Of a DNA stretch of 64,000 nt, positions 61,750 to 64,000 are shown piece by piece. Position 1 is the first letter of the stretch. Every line of letters begins with the position of its first letter. This stretch comes from Streptomyces caniscabiei (GTDB lineage Bacteria; Actinomycetota; Actinomycetes; Streptomycetales; Streptomycetaceae): assembly GCF_014930365.1 (NCBI RefSeq), contig NZ_JABXWI010000006.1, forward strand, positions 124,001-188,000. Direction: 5' to 3'. The position numbers were made by a program, and so were the translations under genes. The notes under the pieces were generated by a model that saw nothing but the letters and a program-made list of their open reading frames with translations, was not told the DNA's origin and ran no database searches.

Positions 61750-62198
61750 CGGGACCGTCCGCTGCCCGAGGCCGTCAGGTGGACGGTCGGTGCGTAGGTG
61801 GGCTTCGGTGGGATCGGTCGGGCCGAGGGCGGGGAAGTGGTGGGCGGTGTGGCGCGCTGCGTCGTTCGGCCGGCTGCTGCTTGGGCGAGACGGCTGCGGC
61901 GCTCCTGGAGCCCGTTCGGCCGGTCCGGGCGTGGTGGGTCGGCGGAGAGGGACGGGTCGGGGTGAATGTCGGCCTGCACGCTGTAGCCGAGGCTGCGCAG
62001 GTCGTGGACGGCTTGGCGGGTACGGCGCAGCCCATCGCGTTCCGGCTCGGTGAGCCGGTACAGGCCCGGCGAAAAGGGGACGGGCTCGAACTGCTCGCGG
62101 ACGAGGAACCACTCGGCCAGGTGAGGGGTGAAGCTCGGTGCGGCGGTGGCGACGAAACCGTGTTCGGGATGGGCACGGAAGCGGAAGTGGTCGGACAG
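61746..62198 (-). CDS. Hypothetical protein, apparent CTG start
   Basis: About 150 residues. The N-terminus DHFRFRAHPEHGFVATAAPS, FTPHLAEWFLVREQFEPVPF, GLYRLTEPERDGLRRTRQAV is clearly coding, yet the first canonical start is GTG at 61979. CTG at 62198 lies eight bases after AAGGA and directly follows the preceding stop region, so CTG is the best start. The C-terminal tail is P/T/R-rich. Function unknown. Confidence 0.5.
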   Translation of the reverse strand: MSDHFRFRAHPEHGFVATAAPSFTPHLAEWFLVREQFEPVPFSPGLYRLTEPERDGLRRTRQAVHDLRSLGYSVQADIHPDPSLSADPPRPDRPNGLQERRSRLAQAAAGRTTQRATPPTTSPPSARPIPPKPTYAPTVHLTASGSGRSR

Positions 62199-62222
62199 AG
62201 AAGGATTCCTTCTTTCTGCTGG

Positions 62223-62321
62223 TCAGCGGCGAGGGGACGGCGGACGGGTCGTGGTACGCCGGGCTGGTCTCAAGGGGGCGGTCCGCCGGGGGAGGGCTGG
62301 GCGAACGTCGGGGCTGGGCAT
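62223..62321 (-). CDS. Small hypothetical peptide
   Basis: 32 residues from ATG 62321 with GGAAG upstream (PSPDVRPALPRRTAPLRPAR), rich in R and P. Coding bias is moderate. May be a real small gene of the operon or chance. Confidence 0.3.
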   Translation of the reverse strand: MPSPDVRPALPRRTAPLRPARRTTTRPPSPRR

Positions 62322-62358
62322 GCTGTCGCTTCCGTCGTCCCGTTTGGTGAAGGCCGGC

Positions 62359-62466
62359 CTAGTCCAAGGCGGTGTTGGCCCACTGGTGCTGCTCGCCGTG
62401 GGCGATGGCGGCCAGGGCGGCGGCGCGGCTGTAGGCGAGCTGGATCTCGGCAAGAGGGTTCGGCAG
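62359..62466 (-). CDS. Small coding-like frame, apparent CTG start
   Basis: 35 codons (PNPLAEIQLAYSRAAALAAI, AHGEQHQWANTALD) with high third-position GC, beginning at CTG 62466 directly after the stop of the upstream gene. No canonical start is present. Confidence 0.35.
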   Translation of the reverse strand: MPNPLAEIQLAYSRAAALAAIAHGEQHQWANTALD

Positions 62467-62490
62467 CGTCCCGTGGTCTGCGGGTGTCGT

Positions 62491-62994
62491 TCAGCGGCGG
62501 TTCGGCTGCCGTGACTGGGCGGCGGGAGCTGGCTGGGTCCGTGGGCTGGTCGTGCGCGGTGTGGACGGCCCAGGCGGTGCCGGGGTGGAGGTCGGGCGCA
62601 GGGCAGCGGCGGTGTGGTGCAGGCGTGCGCGGGCCGCGACGTACTTCTCGGCCGTCATGATCCGCAGGACGTCGGGGTCGTTGCGCAGAGGCGAGTGGGT
62701 GAGATCCTCCACGGCCTCGCGCTGGAAGCCGGTCGTGGCGTAGGTCAGGGCTCCGGCGACGGCCCGGGCGAGCTGGACCAGGGTGACGCGTTCGGGCGGG
62801 TAGACCGTCTGCGGTGTGGTGAACCGTTCCTGCGCGTGTTCGATGGTGTGCTGCAGATGGTGGGCCAGCACGCCGATGTCGTCGGTGAGCGTGACCAGGT
62901 CGACGGCGTCGGGGCTGGTGGGGAATGAGGCGGCCAGTTCCTCCAGGCGCCTGGCTAGATGGTCGAATGTGGCCGGAGTGACGGAGGAAGACAT
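62491..62994 (-). CDS. Hypothetical protein, first gene of the minus-strand run
   Basis: 167 residues from ATG 62994, with GGGGTGATC upstream. Helical (TFDHLARRLEELAASFPTSP, DDIGVLAHHLQHTIEHAQER, LVQLARAVAGALTYATTGFQ) with a P/T-rich tail. Not recognised. The promoter should lie in the 63.0-63.4 kb gap that also holds hairpin copy 4. Confidence 0.65.
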   Translation of the reverse strand: MSSSVTPATFDHLARRLEELAASFPTSPDAVDLVTLTDDIGVLAHHLQHTIEHAQERFTTPQTVYPPERVTLVQLARAVAGALTYATTGFQREAVEDLTHSPLRNDPDVLRIMTAEKYVAARARLHHTAAALRPTSTPAPPGPSTPRTTSPRTQPAPAAQSRQPNRR

Positions 62995-63423
62995 CAGATC
63001 ACCCCGGCCGCAGCGCTCGTCTTGTAGGTTCCGCTTTTCCGTGAGCATCCGCCGTCCAGCCACCTGGGGCGTTGACTGTGGTGAGCATTCTTGGCCGTGG
63101 GGCTGGTCGCCCGATCATGAGCACTCGCCTCTGCGATCGATGCTTGGGTGGCGGCGGTGGATAACGGGCATTGCCCTTTGCGGGCAGGCTCGTGGCCGTG
63201 GGTGGGGAGGGATTGGGCTGCTCCTTCGAGGGTCGGCTTCGCTGGCCGTGCGCGTGCCGGGGCCGCTGAGACTTGCGGCTGGAGGGGAGCTTCAAGTGTC
63301 GTGACGATCGCCGGTTGGGGTAACCGGCGATCGTCGGCTATGTTGCGCCGTGATCGAGGCCCAGGCTTCTCGTAGGCGGATGGTTCAATCCCGCCTGGCG
63401 GTCATGAATGGGAGAATCGTTCC
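62995..63423. other. Divergent intergenic region containing hairpin copy 4
   Basis: About 430 bases between the minus-strand run and the AlbA_2 gene. Apart from the hairpin no element is recognised; short frames lack coding bias. Confidence 0.5.
63303..63347. repeat. Conserved hairpin element, copy 4
   Basis: Arms GACGATCGCCGGTT (63303-63316) and AACCGGCGATCGTC (63322-63335), loop GGGGT, tail GCTATGTTGCG. The distal stem again differs from the other copies with full compensation. Confidence 0.85.
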
Positions 63424-64000
63424 ATGCCGGATCTCTTGCCTTCAGACGACTCGGACGCCGGGACCTCCGCTCTCGACACCAGCGTCATCCCGCTCGGTGA
63501 GCGCGCCCTACGGGGCGTTCTTGAGCACGTAGTCGCTGTCGGCGACGAGGCCGAGGCGACCTACCTCGAGGTCAAGAGCTCACTCGACATGAACAGCAAG
63601 GCGACCGCGGCCAAGATCGCAAAGTTCCTCCTGGGCGCAGCGAACCGGCGTCCGGGGGAGGCGGCCCGACACTTCCACGGCTACGCGGTCCTGGTCATCG
63701 GCGTACAGAAGAACAGCGCTCCCGGAGTACCGCGCGGAACCGAGGCCCACGAGCTCGAGGACCGGCTCCGCCCCTACCTCGGGCCCCTGTTCCCGGCGTT
63801 CGAGTTCGGTCGGATTGGCATCGACTCCGACCACGAGGTCCTGTTCGTCATCGCCCAGCCGCCGGAGGATGGCCAGACGATCTTCCCGTGTCACAAGAGC
63901 TATCAGGGTGAGGACCGCCGCGACAACATCGAGGACGGCGCGATCTACGTGCGAGGCGCCAGCAACACGCGGCCCGCACGCTCCGGAGAGGTCCTCGCCC
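63424..64000 (+). CDS. AlbA_2 (Schlafen-type) domain protein, partial
   Basis: 192 residues visible from ATG 63424; continues past the window. The domain core VGDEAEATYLEVKSSLDMNS, KATAAKIAKFLLGAANRRPG, GYAVLVIGVQK is the E-x-K...N pattern of AlbA_2 (formerly AAA_4) domains, found in transcription regulators and in defence proteins with extra C-terminal domains. Hairpin copy 4 lies about 75 bases upstream. Confidence 0.75.
   Translation, partial: MPDLLPSDDSDAGTSALDTSVIPLGERALRGVLEHVVAVGDEAEATYLEVKSSLDMNSKATAAKIAKFLLGAANRRPGEAARHFHGYAVLVIGVQKNSAPGVPRGTEAHELEDRLRPYLGPLFPAFEFGRIGIDSDHEVLFVIAQPPEDGQTIFPCHKSYQGEDRRDNIEDGAIYVRGASNTRPARSGEVLA

Overview
The window is high-GC actinobacterial DNA and almost certainly Streptomyces. 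It has very high third-position GC, GTG and TTG starts, leaderless promoters, a WhiB-like regulator, and a gene order (class I fumarase, DUF1707 protein, wblI, glpX, DUF4245 protein, nitroreductase, xseB/xseA, ispH, ppgK, DUF6542 protein, ychF) that matches my recollection of the conserved core around SCO5044-SCO5061 of S. coelicolor.

Region 1 (1-11.3 kb) is core chromosome: central carbon metabolism (fumarase, fructose-bisphosphatase, polyphosphate glucokinase), isoprenoid synthesis (IspH), exonuclease VII and the GTPase YchF, separated by clear hairpin terminators. Two large palindromic intergenic repeats lie on either side of ispH-ppgK.

Region 2 (11.5-33.8 kb) is a defence island. Its centre is a complete single-strand phosphorothioation system: sspA (cysteine desulfurase), sspB (DUF4007), sspC (ATPase) and sspD (PAPS-reductase-like), the last three joined by 4-nt overlaps, then the effector sspE (DUF262-DUF1524). 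Divergent from sspA is a coupled SF2 helicase / MORC-like GHKL ATPase / phospholipase-D nuclease module. Further left are a second PAPS-reductase-like gene, a regulator with a duplicated DNA-binding unit, a phosphorothioation-associated methyltransferase and an HTH gene. The island lies between an intact DUF5655 gene and a DUF5655 3' remnant, each followed by the same 17-bp-arm hairpin.

Region 3 (33.8-63 kb) is the cargo and conjugation part of an integrative element or large plasmid, nearly all on the minus strand. It has several DUF317 genes, a DnaB-N-domain protein, a C5-cytosine methyltransferase, a third PAPS-reductase-like protein, a VirD4/TraG-type coupling ATPase, a VWA-MoxR pair and many small hypothetical genes. 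It is interrupted by an IS110-family element, a decayed IS5-type transposase and an AT-richer segment carrying a 1,240-residue alpha/beta-hydrolase-CHAT protein. There are many signs of decay here: frameshifts, truncated DUF317 copies and genes without canonical start codons.

Region 4 (63.3-64 kb) starts a plus-strand AlbA_2 (Schlafen-type) gene that runs off the window.

The most unusual item is a four-copy structured hairpin (12.6, 33.7, 56.4 and 63.3 kb) with compensatory arm changes and a conserved GCTATGTT tail. It occurs only in the accessory DNA. No integrase, tRNA or CRISPR array was recognised.
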